This document shows, piece by piece, positions 44,295 to 54,809 of a stretch of 64,000 bases of DNA. Both the position numbers and the translations under genes were made by a program. The stretch is from Paracoccaceae bacterium. GTDB lineage: Bacteria > Pseudomonadota > Alphaproteobacteria > Rhodobacterales > Rhodobacteraceae. The notes below the pieces were generated by a model. The model saw only the letters and a program-made list of their open reading frames with translations. It made no database searches and was not told the origin of the DNA. Every line of letters begins with the position of its first letter. Positions within the stretch are counted from its first letter, which is position 1. Location of the stretch: positions 744,001 to 808,000 of the forward strand of contig SDAL01000001.1 of the NCBI GenBank assembly GCA_004153385.1, written 5' to 3'.

Positions 44295-45560
44295 TCAGTC
44301 ACGAACGGTCCCATCCCCGGTCACAAGATATTTGAACGAGGTCAACTGCTCTGCACCCACAGGGCCGCGCGCATGCAGCTTGCCAGTTGCAATCCCGATT
44401 TCCGCGCCCATACCAAACTCTCCGCCATCGGCGAACTGGGTCGAGGCATTGTGCATTAATATCGCACTATCAAGGCGCTGGAAGAACCGTGCGACCACAG
44501 CCTCATCTTCGGCAACAATGGCGTCGGTATGGTTCGAGCCGAAAGTTCGGATATGATGGATTGCATCATCCACACCGTTGACGATCTTGGCCGCACAAAT
44601 CATATCCAGAAATTCGTGGCCATAATCGTCGTCGCCAGCCTGTACAACGCCGTTGATGGAGGTCAGCGGACCATCCCCGCGCACCTCGACACCCGCCGCC
44701 AGCAGATCGTCCACCACAACGCTCCCATGTTTGGCCCAAAATGCCTGATCGATCAGAAGGCATTCCATCGAGCCACAGATACCGGTGCGGCGGGTTTTCG
44801 CGTTCATGACAATCTTGCGCGCCTTATCCAGATCGGCGCTGCCATCCAGATAGATGTGGCAAATCCCTTCGAGATGGGCAAACACAGGCACGCGGGCTTC
44901 GCGCTGAACCAGACCAACAAGCCCCTTACCGCCCCGCGGCACGATCACATCGATATGATCCACCGCCTGCAACATCGCACTCACCGCGGCGCGGTCGCGT
45001 GTCGGGACAAGCTGGATCGAGGCCTCTGGCAAACCTGCGGCCTGCAAGCCTTGTAACAAACAGGCGTGGATCGCGTGGCTGGAATGGAAACTTTCAGACC
45101 CGCCGCGCAAAATAACCGCATTGCCGGATTTCAGGCACAGGGCCCCTGCATCGGCGGTCACGTTCGGACGCGATTCGTAGATCACGCCGATCACGCCAAT
45201 CGGTGTGCGCACACGCTTGATGTTGAGGCCGGTGGGCCGCTCCCACTGTGCCATCACCGCACCGACCGGATCGTCTTGGTCCGCAATCGCGCGCAGGCCG
45301 CCGATGATCCCGTCAATCCGGTCATCATCCAGCATCAGCCGGTCCATCATCGCCGCGCTCAGACCTTTTTCTTTGCCATAGGCCATATCTTTTAGGTTGG
45401 CGGCCAAAATATCGGCACGTTGCGCCGAGACAGCATCAGCGGCCGACCGCAACGCGGTGTTTTTCGCCTCTGGTGGTGCAAAAGCCAACTCCGCACTGGC
45501 CGCGCGCGCTTGGGCGCCCATCGTTACTACCAGATTTTTTGCGTCGAGTTCGTCTTGCAT
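44295..45560 (-). CDS. proA: gamma-glutamyl phosphate reductase
   Basis: 421 residues. Catalytic cysteine in [47 protein letters not shown]-like [13 protein letters not shown] and [22 protein letters not shown] identify it. It reduces glutamyl-5-phosphate to the semialdehyde in proline synthesis. ATG 45560 has GGAGGA seven bases upstream. The frame is open back to 45752 but that part is antisense to tRNA sequence. proB is not adjacent; two tRNA-Asp genes lie upstream. Confidence 0.95.
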   Translation of the reverse strand: MQDELDAKNLVVTMGAQARAASAELAFAPPEAKNTALRSAADAVSAQRADILAANLKDMAYGKEKGLSAAMMDRLMLDDDRIDGIIGGLRAIADQDDPVGAVMAQWERPTGLNIKRVRTPIGVIGVIYESRPNVTADAGALCLKSGNAVILRGGSESFHSSHAIHACLLQGLQAAGLPEASIQLVPTRDRAAVSAMLQAVDHIDVIVPRGGKGLVGLVQREARVPVFAHLEGICHIYLDGSADLDKARKIVMNAKTRRTGICGSMECLLIDQAFWAKHGSVVVDDLLAAGVEVRGDGPLTSINGVVQAGDDDYGHEFLDMICAAKIVNGVDDAIHHIRTFGSNHTDAIVAEDEAVVARFFQRLDSAILMHNASTQFADGGEFGMGAEIGIATGKLHARGPVGAEQLTSFKYLVTGDGTVRD

Positions 45561-45652
45561 CGCCTGTCCTCCAAGGTCGTTGGCGTTCCTGATATCAGTC
45601 ACAAGATACAGGGTCCATACGAACCAAGCCGGAACGGGGATGCATAAACAAC

Positions 45653-45677
45653 AAAAGCGCCCCTTGGGGCGCTTTTT
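45653..45677 (-). terminator. hairpin between tRNA-Asp and proA
   Basis: AAAAGCGCCCC pairs with GGGGCGCTTTT with only TT between them (a four-base effective loop) and T-runs on both outer sides. In the leftward direction it ends the tRNA transcript. Confidence 0.75.
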
Positions 45678-45690
45678 GTCAAAGAAAAAA

Positions 45691-45767
45691 TGGCGCGGTT
45701 GACGGGGCTCGAACCCGCGACCTCCGGCGTGACAGGCCGGCACTCTAACCAACTGAGCTACAACCGC
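45691..45767 (-). tRNA. tRNA-Asp (anticodon GTC), copy 1
   Basis: 77 bases including the encoded CCA. The acceptor stem GCGGTTG/CAACCGC, D-arm AGCTCAGTTGGTTAGAGT, anticodon loop CTGTCAC with GTC, and T-arm GCGGGTTCGAGCCCCGT are all present. Identical to copy 2. Confidence 0.97.
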
Positions 45768-45805
45768 GCATTTTTCTTTCGTCTTTGCGTCACTTTGGTG
45801 GATGG

Positions 45806-45882
45806 TGGCGCGGTTGACGGGGCTCGAACCCGCGACCTCCGGCGTGACAGGCCGGCACTCTAACCAACTGAGCTACAACCGC
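45806..45882 (-). tRNA. tRNA-Asp (anticodon GTC), copy 2
   Basis: A 77-base exact repeat of the preceding tRNA gene, 38 bases away in the same orientation. A tandem duplication transcribed together is likely. The antisense of this sequence gives a spurious reading frame (see rejected list). Confidence 0.97.
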
Positions 45883-46221
45883 TTATCCATCCGTTCCGGT
45901 GACGCCCAGAACGTGTGGTGCGTAATACGGGTGCTGAACGGCCCCGTCAAGCAGCGTTTCGTGAAGTTTTTAAAAAAAGTGCAAAGCTGCTCCTACGTCA
46001 CCTATAAAACGTCAATTTTTATTGGAATTCAGCGCCTTATGGATCAAAAAACTTCCCTAGGGTCACCGCCTGCCTCTCCGCTTTGGCGCATGATCTGGCC
46101 CTGTGGGCCAGTGAAACAACCGCATTCCCGTGACGCTGACAGGATCCAAATTGTAGAATCTTCGGTGTTCCATCTGTTCGGTGCGCACGGGGCAGCCAGT
46201 CGCGCAGGCGGCGTTTCGGGC
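45883..46221. other. intergenic region upstream of the tRNA-Asp pair
   Basis: 339 bases in which I see no gene. The tRNA promoter must lie at its left side. The sequence is comparatively AT-rich near 45960-46030. Confidence 0.5.
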
Positions 46222-47163
46222 TTATTTATCGGGCAACGGGATAAACTCGCCATCATCCGAGGGCGGCAGGCGAAAACGGCCATGCATCCAGTCGCCCCCA
46301 CGCCATGCCTCTTTTGCAGCCTCGATACGCTCTTGCGAGGAGGCTACGAAATTCCACCACAGATATCGCGGTCCTTCCAATGTGGCGCCGCCCAAAATCA
46401 CCAGGCGTGCCCCCTGCCCGCCGGCGCGTACTGAAATACGATCACCGGGACGAAATACCAGCATCCGGCCGGCGTCATAGGATTGCCCGCCCACCTCGAC
46501 CGAGCCACGCAAAACATAGACGCCGCGATCCTCGTGGTTATCGGGCAACGGGATGGCCGCGCCGGCATCAAGATCGGCATCAGCGTAAAAAAGTTCTGAC
46601 GGCATAGCCAAAGGCGCCTGTTCACCCCATGCATTGCCCAGCACCAAACGCAGACGCTTGCCTTCCGCCTCAAGCAGCGGAAGCGTATCTGCACCCGCAT
46701 GCGCAAAACTGGCCACACCGTCTTCGGCGTCCTTGGGCAAGGCCACCCATGTCTGGACACCAAACATCTTGTTGCCCTGCGGGGTGAAAGGCGCGTCCGT
46801 ACGTTCGGAGTGGGTGATACCATGGCCGGAGTTCATCCAGTTGACCGCACCCGGCGTGATCCATTGATCGGTACCAAGGGAATCGCGGTGATGGAGCCGC
46901 CCCTCCAACAGATAGGTGACCGTCCCCAAACCGATGTGGGGGTGGGGGCGGATATCTATACCTTTTTGCCCGGACAAAAACTCCACCGGTCCGATCTGGT
47001 CGAAAAAGATAAATGGCCCGACCATCTGGCGCTTGGCCGATGGCAGCGCGCGGCGCACCTCGAACGACCCCAGATCGCGTGCACGGGGCACAATCACAGT
47101 ATCCACCAGATCCACAGCGTCGCCAATCGGGATATCGACATCAAGAATGGGGTTCCAGCTCAT
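46222..47163 (-). CDS. pirin family protein
   Basis: 313 residues, a double cupin. Metal-binding residues are in RPHPHIGLGTVTYLLEG (two histidines) and the second His/Glu pair in SGHGITHSERTD. The pirin C-terminal cupin follows (VLRGSVEVGGQSYDAGRMLVF). Bacterial pirins include quercetin dioxygenase-like enzymes and regulators; the role here is unknown. It diverges from the following membrane-protein gene. Confidence 0.88.
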   Translation of the reverse strand: MSWNPILDVDIPIGDAVDLVDTVIVPRARDLGSFEVRRALPSAKRQMVGPFIFFDQIGPVEFLSGQKGIDIRPHPHIGLGTVTYLLEGRLHHRDSLGTDQWITPGAVNWMNSGHGITHSERTDAPFTPQGNKMFGVQTWVALPKDAEDGVASFAHAGADTLPLLEAEGKRLRLVLGNAWGEQAPLAMPSELFYADADLDAGAAIPLPDNHEDRGVYVLRGSVEVGGQSYDAGRMLVFRPGDRISVRAGGQGARLVILGGATLEGPRYLWWNFVASSQERIEAAKEAWRGGDWMHGRFRLPPSDDGEFIPLPDK

Positions 47164-47477
47164 GTTCCAGCTCCTTGCTTTTTTTCATAATTGGCAGCTT
47201 TTGCGGGATCATAAATGCCAAAGCGCGCGCAGGGTATGTGCACCAACGGCCACACTGCCCCTCACAGCCGATCACAGCTCAGTTAGAAAAATTCATATTT
47301 TTCCGTGACAGCGCGGCAATATGCCTTAATTTTGAAACACTGGCTGCAATCAGGTACATTCCCCCGTCGCAGACATGGCAGAACACCCATTATGGCCCCT
47401 CTGTCGAGTTCGATGGTCACGATCCGATCCGGCCATCAAATGCATATTGAAGACATGCCTATTCAAGGAGAGAATCC
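47164..47477. other. divergent intergenic region, pirin / membrane protein
   Basis: 314 bases between divergent starts. A Shine-Dalgarno (AAGGAGAG) precedes 47478. I see no other feature. Confidence 0.5.
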
Positions 47478-47846
47478 ATGTCGAGCTCCCCTAAAAATAC
47501 AGCCCCCTTGGTGCTGTTCGCGGGCGCAGCAGGCGGCTGTGCGGTCGCGATCTATAATTTCCTCACCCCTCTGACCGGTGTAAACGGCACCTTCGGGGCG
47601 GGATTGGTGATTTTCTCAACCGCACTTATGGCCCTTGCAACGCTCGCTTTGCCGGTGATCCACAGCCGCGGTTTGCGCAACCTGTTCAGGATCCTTTTGC
47701 TGCTGGATGTGCTGTGCACCGCTGCGGCCGGCTATTTCTTACATGAATGGTGGCTGATTGTGGCCATGGCAATCGCGCTGGTTGGCGTATTGATGGATAT
47801 GGCGACACCGGCGCGCCGCCGCACCACGATGGGAGCCACGACATGA
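47478..47846 (+). CDS. four-helix membrane protein, unknown family
   Basis: 122 residues with four predicted transmembrane helices (about 9-29, 39-59, 66-86 and 88-107) and a short basic tail. I do not recognise a named family with confidence. Its stop overlaps the PQQ dehydrogenase start in ATGA. Membrane-bound PQQ glucose dehydrogenases carry an N-terminal multi-helix anchor fused to the enzyme, so this may be the same module as a separate protein. That is inference. Confidence 0.8.
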   Translation: MSSSPKNTAPLVLFAGAAGGCAVAIYNFLTPLTGVNGTFGAGLVIFSTALMALATLALPVIHSRGLRNLFRILLLLDVLCTAAAGYFLHEWWLIVAMAIALVGVLMDMATPARRRTTMGATT

Positions 47847-50155
47847 CGCAAAAAACATTAACCACCCTGATGCTGTCCACCTGCCTGTCATTGAGCCTGC
47901 CGATGCTGGCCATGGCCCAAGACACCCCCGCGCAAGACGCGGCACCGGATATGGAGGCGCAGGCCCAGACGCCCGCCCCCGGCGCAGACCCTCAATCGCA
48001 AGCAAGCGACGCACCCGAGCAATCCGCCGCCCCTGACGCCACATCTGATGAGGGTGCCCCAACCGCCCCCGGCTCTACAGATGCCGACGCGCAGGAGACC
48101 ACCGATCGGGATGCGGATCCAACAGGCACGCCAACGGCCGACCAACCCGCAGATAACGCCGTTGGCACAGCCCCCGCCCAGACTGAAGCACCCGCCCAGA
48201 CTGAAGCACAGGCCCAGACTGAACCACCGGCCCAAGATCTGGTGCCAGGGGTCGCAGATCCAGTTCTGGCCGAGGCAAACCGCGCCAAAGGAAACATTCC
48301 GTTGGTGCCAGAGACACCCACATGGGACAGTTTCCACGGCCAGCTGAACGCCCAAAAATACTCCCCCCTGACGCAGATCACCGCAGATAACGTGGGCGAT
48401 CTGGAAAAGGTCTGGGATATCTATACCGGCGATGTGTCGGATGGCTCTGGCGATGTGCCAGCGACCGTGTGGTCGGCCACGCCGGTTTTTGCCAATGACA
48501 CGCTTTATATCGGCACGCCTTTCTATCGCATATTGGCGCTGGATCCGGCCACGGGCGAAGAAAAATGGAGCTTTGATTCGAAATCACGGCTGGAGGCATT
48601 GACCCAACCTGCCTTGAAAAACCGCGGCGTGGCCTATTGGCAGGCAAAGACCCCCGAAGGCGATGCGCCGTGCCAGAAAATCGTATATCTCGGCACGATG
48701 GATGCACAGCTGTTTGCTGTGGATGCCGATACGGGCGCGCAATGTGAAGGTTTTGCCGATAACGGTGTTCTGGATGTGAACCAGTGGAACACAACCAACA
48801 ACCGCTGGCCGCTGTCGATGCTGCAACCACCAACCGTGGTAGGCGATCACCTGATCTTTGGCTGGGCCGGCAAGGACTGGGCATTCGAGCAGGCCCCGCC
48901 CGGCTCTGTCTTTTCGGTAAATGCCCAAACCGGCGAACTGGAATGGACGTTCGAGACCCTGCCCACAGAGATGCGCGACCGTTCCGGCACCGCCAACATC
49001 TGGACGCATATGTCTGCAGACGAGGATATGGGGCTGGTATATCTGCCGGTCTCGTCGCCCTCGCCCAACTATTGGGGTGGCAACCGCAAGGAAGAAGCCC
49101 CCTATGCGACGTCCACCACCGCGCTTGATATAGAAACAGGCGAGGTCGTCTGGTCGCGTCAATGGGTGCATCACGACATCTGGGACTATGATATAAACTC
49201 TGCCCCGACATTGATGGATATTACCGTTGACGGTGAGGAAATCCCCGCATTGATTCAGGCAACCAAAATGGGGTTCCTGTTTGTGGTCAACCGCGAGACC
49301 GGCGAGGATGTCTGGCCGATCGAGGAACGTCCGGTACCTGCGGGCGACGGATCGGTTGATGACGAATACTACGCCCCCACCCAGCCGTTCCCGACCAAAC
49401 CCGCGCCGCTTCTTGATCAGGCCGAAAAGCCCGAAGTATGGAATATCGCCGATCTTGTGGGCATGGGATCGTGCTCGAAACTGTTCGACGACCTGTGGTA
49501 TGAGGGCATGTACACCCCCCCCACCACCAAAGGCGAAGGCGTGCTGACCTATCCCGACAGCTCGGGTGGCGTGCAATGGGGCGGCGTGGCGTTTGATCCC
49601 GAAAACCAGATTGCGGTCGTGAACACCTCCCATATCGTGCAATATATCAAACTTTATTCGCGCGAAGACTATGACAAGATCGAAGGCAGCTCCGGCAACG
49701 AAAGCGGGTTTTACGCCCAAGAGGGCGCGCCCTATGGCATGTCGCTGATGGTCGCACGCAACTGGTTGGGTATGCCCTGCTGGAAGCCGCCGTTCGGTGA
49801 ACTGGTCGCACTCGACATGCATACCGGTGATGTGAAATGGCGCAAACCCATCGGCTCGTCACAGCAATACGGCTTTTTCATGCCCGAAAGCATGGGCTCG
49901 CCCACGATCGGTGGTCCGGCTGTAACCGCAGGCGGATTGATCTTCATCGGTGCCACTATGGATGCGAAAGCGCGCGCCTATGATATCAACACGGGCGAGG
50001 AGCTTTGGGCCGACCAGTTGCAGGCCCCTGTGGTCGCAAACCCGGCTGTGTACGAATATCAGGGGCGTCAATATGTCGCCTTCGTCGCCGGCGGCAACTC
50101 GATTTTGAAAGATCAGGTCGGAGACCAGGTTGCGGTCTACGCGTTGCCGGATTAA
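47843..50155 (+). CDS. PQQ-dependent dehydrogenase (membrane-bound glucose/quinate type)
   Basis: 770 residues. A signal peptide (MTQKTLTTLMLSTCLSLSLP, cleavage near AMAQ) is followed by a roughly 125-residue Ala/Gln/Thr/Pro-rich low-complexity linker. The eight-bladed PQQ propeller starts at about residue 150 (TWDSFHGQLNAQKYSPLTQI) with QWVHHDIWDYDINSAPTLMD and a C-terminal YQGRQYVAFVAGG. No CXXCH haem motif, so electrons would pass to quinone. Blade motifs fit the mGDH/quinate class, substrate unproven. ATG 47843 is supported by GGGAG and coupling to the membrane gene; the frame back to 47747 is not used. Confidence 0.88.
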   Translation: MTQKTLTTLMLSTCLSLSLPMLAMAQDTPAQDAAPDMEAQAQTPAPGADPQSQASDAPEQSAAPDATSDEGAPTAPGSTDADAQETTDRDADPTGTPTADQPADNAVGTAPAQTEAPAQTEAQAQTEPPAQDLVPGVADPVLAEANRAKGNIPLVPETPTWDSFHGQLNAQKYSPLTQITADNVGDLEKVWDIYTGDVSDGSGDVPATVWSATPVFANDTLYIGTPFYRILALDPATGEEKWSFDSKSRLEALTQPALKNRGVAYWQAKTPEGDAPCQKIVYLGTMDAQLFAVDADTGAQCEGFADNGVLDVNQWNTTNNRWPLSMLQPPTVVGDHLIFGWAGKDWAFEQAPPGSVFSVNAQTGELEWTFETLPTEMRDRSGTANIWTHMSADEDMGLVYLPVSSPSPNYWGGNRKEEAPYATSTTALDIETGEVVWSRQWVHHDIWDYDINSAPTLMDITVDGEEIPALIQATKMGFLFVVNRETGEDVWPIEERPVPAGDGSVDDEYYAPTQPFPTKPAPLLDQAEKPEVWNIADLVGMGSCSKLFDDLWYEGMYTPPTTKGEGVLTYPDSSGGVQWGGVAFDPENQIAVVNTSHIVQYIKLYSREDYDKIEGSSGNESGFYAQEGAPYGMSLMVARNWLGMPCWKPPFGELVALDMHTGDVKWRKPIGSSQQYGFFMPESMGSPTIGGPAVTAGGLIFIGATMDAKARAYDINTGEELWADQLQAPVVANPAVYEYQGRQYVAFVAGGNSILKDQVGDQVAVYALPD

Positions 50156-50716
50156 ACCCCGATCAGCGCGGGAAAAGACCCACAGAAAGGCGCCCTCATA
50201 CGGCGCCTTTTTTTATAGCGGCCGCCGGAATTTTTTATCGTGGCCGCCTGAAACAAAAACGCAGCATATTCGGTGATTTACTTCCCCGAGCCGGCCGCGA
50301 CTCAACGCTCTACCCCAAAGTCAAGAACAACATGATGTTGACGTATGAATGACAAACTGGTCTATATGTAGTTGCTTTCAGCACATAGAGCGTTCACGCA
50401 ACCATACATTCCGAACCTGATATATCGGTGTGGAACGGGTGCGTTTTTCGTCGCAAACAGGCCGGTAGATACGTCAAAGATCCTCCTTGCTTTCGGGCTG
50501 CAAACTGGGGGATAGGGGGTGCTTCTAGACAAGTGGGTGTTTGCGCCGGTCACGCAGGTGACGTTCTAGTGCTGCCAAGCGCCATATAATGACCACGAAC
50601 AACCGGGGTCGCGACACAACGACAGGATCTGGCCCGCGCGCTGTTGCGCCAAAGATCGCGAACATGTCCGTGTGCCCGCGAACACGCGCCCCTGCATATA
50701 TATATTGAGGACTGCC
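50156..50716. other. intergenic region between the PQQ dehydrogenase gene and nrdH
   Basis: 561 bases. The left end carries the dehydrogenase terminator. The rest contains no credible gene; the AT-rich stretch CATATATATATTG at 50695-50707 lies just before the nrdH ribosome binding site. The nrdHIEF promoter must be here. I could not identify a convincing NrdR box pair or other operator. Confidence 0.5.
50186..50214 (+). terminator. intrinsic terminator after the PQQ dehydrogenase gene
   Basis: AAAGGCGCC / GGCGCCTTT stem with a seven-base loop, continuing into TTTT, 31 bases after the stop codon. Confidence 0.9.
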
Positions 50717-50941
50717 ATGACGATCACCGTCTATTCAAAACCCGCCTGCGTGCAATGCACCGCAACCACCCGCGCGCTTGAAGCCAAGGGAATCGAATAT
50801 GATGTTGTCGATCTGACCAAGGACGCCGCCGCCCTCGAACAGGTGACCGAGCTGGGATACCGTCAGGCACCTGTGGTGATTGCAGGCGAAACCCATTGGT
50901 CGGGCTTTCGCCCCGATCTGATCGGGCAGCTCGCCTCCTGA
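50717..50941 (+). CDS. nrdH: glutaredoxin-like protein NrdH
   Basis: 74 residues. The redox motif CVQC lies in SKPACVQCTATTRALE and the C-terminal GYRQAPVVIAGETHWSGFRPDLI is the NrdH-specific thioredoxin-reductase contact segment. It reduces the class Ib ribonucleotide reductase. ATG 50717 has GAGGA six bases upstream. First gene of nrdHIEF. Confidence 0.95.
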   Translation: MTITVYSKPACVQCTATTRALEAKGIEYDVVDLTKDAAALEQVTELGYRQAPVVIAGETHWSGFRPDLIGQLAS

Positions 50942-50964
50942 TCCACAGCCAGGGGACCAATCCA

Positions 50965-51378
50965 ATGGGCGGGCTTGTGTTTTATTCCTCGTCAAGCGGC
51001 AACACAGCGCGGTTTGTGGAACGGCTCGGATGTGATGCCGTACGCATCCCGATCTCCATGAAGGCCGAAATCCCCCCTGTGCCGGATACATTTGTACTGA
51101 TCTGCCCGACCTTTGCTGATGGCGAAGGTCGCGGCGCGGTCCCCAAACAGGTGATCCGGTTCCTAAATGCCCCCGAACGTCGCGCCGGATTGCGCGGCGT
51201 GATTGCCACGGGCAATCGCAATTTCGGCACAACCTATGCGCTGGCTGGCCGTGTGATCGCGGCCAAGTGTAATATTCCGCTGCTTTACAGTTTTGAACTG
51301 GCAGGCACTGAAACCGACCTCGCCCGCGTTAAAAACGGGCTCGACGCCTTTTGGGAGACCCCATGCTTGACCACCTGA
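50965..51378 (+). CDS. nrdI: flavodoxin-like activase NrdI
   Basis: 137 residues. [16 protein letters not shown] is the FMN phosphate loop and [18 protein letters not shown] the flavin loop of the family. NrdI supplies the oxidant needed to build the dimanganese-tyrosyl cofactor of NrdF. It overlaps nrdE by 16 bases. Confidence 0.94.
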   Translation: MGGLVFYSSSSGNTARFVERLGCDAVRIPISMKAEIPPVPDTFVLICPTFADGEGRGAVPKQVIRFLNAPERRAGLRGVIATGNRNFGTTYALAGRVIAAKCNIPLLYSFELAGTETDLARVKNGLDAFWETPCLTT

Positions 51379-53486
51379 GTGAAACGCTGGATTACCACGC
51401 GCTCAATGCGATGTTGAACCTCTATGATGCCGAGGGCAAAATCCGCTTCGACGCGGACCGCATGGCTGCACGTCAGTATTTCTTGCAGCATGTGAACCAG
51501 AATACGGTGTTTTTCCATTCGCTGGACGAGAAGCTGGGCTATCTCGTGGACGAAGGATATTACGAAAAGGAAGTGCTGGAACAGTATTCCACCGAGTTCA
51601 TCCATAAGCTCTGGAACGCCGCGTTCGGCAAGAAATTCCGCTTTCCGACCTTCTTGGGCGCGTTCAAATATTACACGTCCTACACGCTGAAAACACGCGA
51701 CGGCCAACGCTATCTGGAACGGTACGAGGACCGCGTGGCGATGGTGGCGCTCGCGCTGGCGCGCGGCGACGAGGCGCAGGCGATGTCGTTTATGGAAGAG
51801 ATTCTGGCAGGCCGGTTCCAACCTGCAACGCCGACCTTCCTGAACGCGGGCAAGAAAAGCCGTGGCGAGTTGATCTCGTGTTTCCTGTTGCGCATCGAAG
51901 ACAACATGGAATCGATCGGGCGCGCCATCAACTCAGCGCTGCAGCTGTCCAAACGCGGTGGTGGTGTGGCCTTGATGCTGACCAACATCCGCGAAACAGG
52001 TGCCCCGATCAAAGGGATCGAGAACCAGTCGTCTGGCGTTATTCCGGTGATGAAGCTTCTTGAAGACAGCTTCTCCTACGCCAACCAGCTGGGCGCGCGC
52101 CAAGGTGCGGGGGCCGTCTACCTGAACGCCCACCATCCAGACATCCTGCGTTTCCTTGATACAAAACGCGAAAATGCCGACGAGAAAATCCGCATCAAGA
52201 CACTGTCGCTGGGCGTGGTGATTCCGGATGTGACGTTCGAGCTGGCCAAGCGGGACGAGGATATGTATCTGTTCTCGCCCCATGACGTGCAAAAGGTATA
52301 TGGCGTCCCGTTCTCGGAAATCTCGGTCACCGAGAAATACGACGAAATGGTCGATGACAAGCGGATCCGCAAGCGCAAGATCAACGCACGCGATTTCTTC
52401 CAGACATTGGCGGAGATCCAGTTTGAAAGCGGCTATCCGTATATCATGTTCGAAGACACCGTGAACCGGATGAACCCGATCGAGGGCCGGATCACCATGT
52501 CGAACCTCTGTTCGGAGATCTTGCAGGTCAACGAGGCGTCGGAATTCAATGACGATTTGAGCTATTCGCATATGGGCACGGATATTTCGTGCAACCTGGG
52601 CTCGCTCAACATTGCCAAGACGATGGACGGTCCGGATTTCGGGGCAACGGTCGATGCCGCGATCCGCGCGCTGACCGCTGTGTCCGAAATGTCGGCCATC
52701 GATTCCGTCCCCTCGATCCGGCGCGGGAATGACGAAAGCCACGCCATCGGTCTGGGGCAGATGAACCTGCACGGCTATCTGGCGCGCGAACGGGTGCATT
52801 ACGGCAGTGCCGACGGGGTGGAATTTACCTCTGTCTACTTTGCGGCCATTGCCTATCACGCAATCAAGGCATCGAACGCCTTGGCCCGCGAGCGCGGCCA
52901 CAGCTTCAAAGGGTTTGCGCAATCCGACTATGCCTCCGGTGCGTTTTTCGACAAATACACCGACCGCGACTGGCTGCCGCAATCCGAAACGGTCAAGGCC
53001 CTGTTTGCCGATATCACCCTGCCCACCCGCGAGGATTGGGCCGCGTTGAAAGAGGCCGTGATGAAAGACGGTCTTTACAACCGCAACCTGCAGGCGGTGC
53101 CGCCGACCGGTTCGATCAGCTATATCAACAACTCCACCTCCTCGATCCACCCGATCGTCTCGAAGGTAGAGATCCGCAAGGAAGGCAAGATCGGACGCGT
53201 CTATTATCCGGCGGCCTATATGAACAACGACAACCTCGAATATTACCGCGATGCGTATGAAATCGGGCCGGAGGCGTTGATCGACACCTATGCCGCGGCC
53301 ACCGAACATGTGGATCAGGGCCTGTCGCTTACGCTGTTTTTCCCGTCAGAGGCCACCACTCGTGACATCAACCGCGCCCAGATCTACGCGTGGAAGAAAG
53401 GGATCAAGACGATCTACTATATCCGGCTTCGCCAAACCGCTTTGGAAGGCACCGAGGTCGAGGGGTGCGTTTCTTGCACCCTGTAA
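51363..53486 (+). CDS. nrdE: class Ib ribonucleoside-diphosphate reductase alpha subunit
   Basis: 707 residues, the normal NrdE length. [22 protein letters not shown] (first active-site cysteine), NLCSEI with the radical cysteine, [26 protein letters not shown] and a C-terminal redox pair in EGCVSCTL are visible. There is no N-terminal ATP cone. It reduces ribonucleoside diphosphates. The start has GGGAG upstream. AAACCGCTTT lies at 53434-53443, near the 3' end. Confidence 0.96.
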   Translation: MLDHLSETLDYHALNAMLNLYDAEGKIRFDADRMAARQYFLQHVNQNTVFFHSLDEKLGYLVDEGYYEKEVLEQYSTEFIHKLWNAAFGKKFRFPTFLGAFKYYTSYTLKTRDGQRYLERYEDRVAMVALALARGDEAQAMSFMEEILAGRFQPATPTFLNAGKKSRGELISCFLLRIEDNMESIGRAINSALQLSKRGGGVALMLTNIRETGAPIKGIENQSSGVIPVMKLLEDSFSYANQLGARQGAGAVYLNAHHPDILRFLDTKRENADEKIRIKTLSLGVVIPDVTFELAKRDEDMYLFSPHDVQKVYGVPFSEISVTEKYDEMVDDKRIRKRKINARDFFQTLAEIQFESGYPYIMFEDTVNRMNPIEGRITMSNLCSEILQVNEASEFNDDLSYSHMGTDISCNLGSLNIAKTMDGPDFGATVDAAIRALTAVSEMSAIDSVPSIRRGNDESHAIGLGQMNLHGYLARERVHYGSADGVEFTSVYFAAIAYHAIKASNALARERGHSFKGFAQSDYASGAFFDKYTDRDWLPQSETVKALFADITLPTREDWAALKEAVMKDGLYNRNLQAVPPTGSISYINNSTSSIHPIVSKVEIRKEGKIGRVYYPAAYMNNDNLEYYRDAYEIGPEALIDTYAAATEHVDQGLSLTLFFPSEATTRDINRAQIYAWKKGIKTIYYIRLRQTALEGTEVEGCVSCTL

Positions 53487-53529
53487 GGGGCAAGACCTGT
53501 GCGGCTTGACGAAAGAGAGCGGGAGATGA

Positions 53530-54585
<1,056 letters not shown>

Positions 54586-54616
54586 GCCATACATTTCCGG
54601 CTTGGGTTGATCCAAC

Positions 54617-54647
54617 AAAGGGCGCGGCGTCAGGCTGCGCCCTTTTT
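54617..54647 (+). terminator. intrinsic terminator after nrdF
   Basis: AAAGGGCGC pairs with GCGCCCTTT around an 11-base loop and runs into TTTTT-type sequence, 31 bases after the nrdF stop. Confidence 0.85.
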
Positions 54648-54809
54648 ATATTGACCGCTTCGATAGTCCAGCAACGGGCCTGCAACCCCGCCCCCGGGAT
54701 GTGAATTCATCTGATCGTCACCGCTGCGTAACAGGGCTGTCATATCCATCCCTCACATCTGCGCCGAGAGCTGCACAGCTGTGCAGTCCGATCGCAACAG
54801 GTGGGGCAC

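Noticed and set aside
45561-45752. 64-residue N-terminal extension of ProA
   Set aside because: It runs back through the tRNA-Asp gene and the preceding hairpin. The ATG at 45560 has GGAGGA and gives the normal ProA N-terminus.
45802-46434. 210-residue frame starting [20 protein letters not shown] on the plus strand
   Set aside because: Its first part is the antisense of the tRNA-Asp gene at 45806-45882, a well-known source of false protein calls; the remainder has no family resemblance.
48584-49822. 412-residue frame antisense to the PQQ dehydrogenase
   Set aside because: Mirrors codon bias of the true gene, with no recognisable motif.
51933-53309. 458-residue frame antisense to nrdE
   Set aside because: Lies wholly inside nrdE, which is fully supported by active-site motifs.
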